This document shows positions 6,016-6,233 of a stretch of 6,233 bases of DNA, one piece after another. The notes below the pieces were generated by a model. That model saw only the letters and a list, made by a program, of their open reading frames with translations. It had not been told where the DNA came from and did not search any database. The DNA comes from CAXMST01 sp032122625 (lineage in GTDB: Bacteria; Actinomycetota; Thermoleophilia; Solirubrobacterales; 70-9): NCBI GenBank assembly GCA_032122625.1, contig JAQBGG010000161.1, positions 1 to 6,233 on the forward strand, written 5' to 3'. Each line of letters opens with the position of its first letter. Positions within the stretch are counted from its first letter, which is position 1. Both the position numbers and the translations under genes were made by a program.

Positions 6016-6233
6016 TCAGTCTGCGGTGGGGGTGGGTCGCCCGCGCGCCAGCCCGATCAGGCTCCAGGCCGAGACCAGGGCCCAGACCCCCTCGAGGAGA
6101 AGGAAGCCCCAGTCGGAGTGGCGGGCGGCGAGCACCGCGAGCAGCGCCGAGCCGATCAGATTGAGCCACAGGTAGATCAGCGACTGCGGCGACATCACCC
6201 CGCGCTGCGCCGCGATGAAGGCAATCAGGATCA
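6016..6233 (-). CDS. Small integral membrane protein resembling the CBU_0592 family (5' end outside the window)
   Basis: The frame is open from the right edge to a TGA at 6018-6016, giving about 72 codons of the C-terminal part; no start is required within the window. Counting from the GTG at 6198, one hydrophobic helix covers about residues 7-27 (SLIYLWLNLIGSALLAVLAA) and a second about 30-51 (WGFLLLEGVWALVSAWSLIG). The residues before that GTG (ILIAFIAAQRGV) are also hydrophobic, pointing to an earlier helix and to a true start beyond the window. The pattern SLxYLxLNLIGSALLA...FLLLEGVWALVS matches what I recall of CBU_0592-like small membrane proteins, whose function is unknown. A short polar tail (RGRPTPTAD) ends the protein. 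It converges on the helicase gene with 21 bases between stops. The family assignment comes from memory of the pattern. Confidence 0.78.
   Translation of the reverse strand, partial: ILIAFIAAQRGVMSPQSLIYLWLNLIGSALLAVLAARHSDWGFLLLEGVWALVSAWSLIGLARGRPTPTAD

Overview
The window is high-GC bacterial chromosome, with strong G/C preference at third codon positions. Its gene content fits an actinobacterium, possibly class Thermoleophilia. This is inferred from the membrane-anchored LCP protein with a long basic cytoplasmic tail, the ROK kinase with a C-x3-C-x4-C zinc loop, the GTGA-type gene overlaps and the UvrD-like helicase ending in an HRDC domain. No rRNA or other lineage marker is present, so the placement is tentative. 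I see no tRNA, insertion sequence, CRISPR array or phage gene.

Layout, left to right. The first 124 bases are probably the Ser/Asp/Lys-rich C-terminal tail of a plus-strand gene cut by the window edge. It converges on a minus-strand gene (168-1481) for a LytR-CpsA-Psr (LCP) cell-wall phosphotransferase. A 57-bp divergent gap follows. Next comes a tightly packed plus-strand operon: a ROK-family sugar kinase (TTG start at 1539), rsmI (2510-3334) and an 887-residue SF1 helicase (3331-5994). Junctions inside the operon overlap by 1 and 4 bases, which suggests translational coupling. A small minus-strand membrane protein resembling the CBU_0592 family converges on the operon and runs off the right edge. 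A 7-bp GC-rich hairpin lies between those two genes. No gene-free stretch exceeds 60 bases.

The operon genes do not form an obvious single pathway: one phosphorylates a sugar, one methylates 16S rRNA and one is a DNA motor. They read as a co-transcribed housekeeping cluster. The LCP protein acts at the cell envelope and is transcribed separately.

Three features deserve attention. First, the divergent gap has exact symmetry: CAT, 6 nt, GTAATAC, 6 nt, ATG. This suggests one shared -10 box driving two leaderless transcripts. The rightward one would begin with a 13-codon leader ORF whose TGA overlaps the kinase's TTG as TTGA. Second, the helicase carries a Trp-rich N-terminal module of about 185 residues that I cannot assign, and has unusual residues in motifs Ib and III. 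Third, the LCP cytoplasmic tail holds a repeated PEYxVY[KR] motif.
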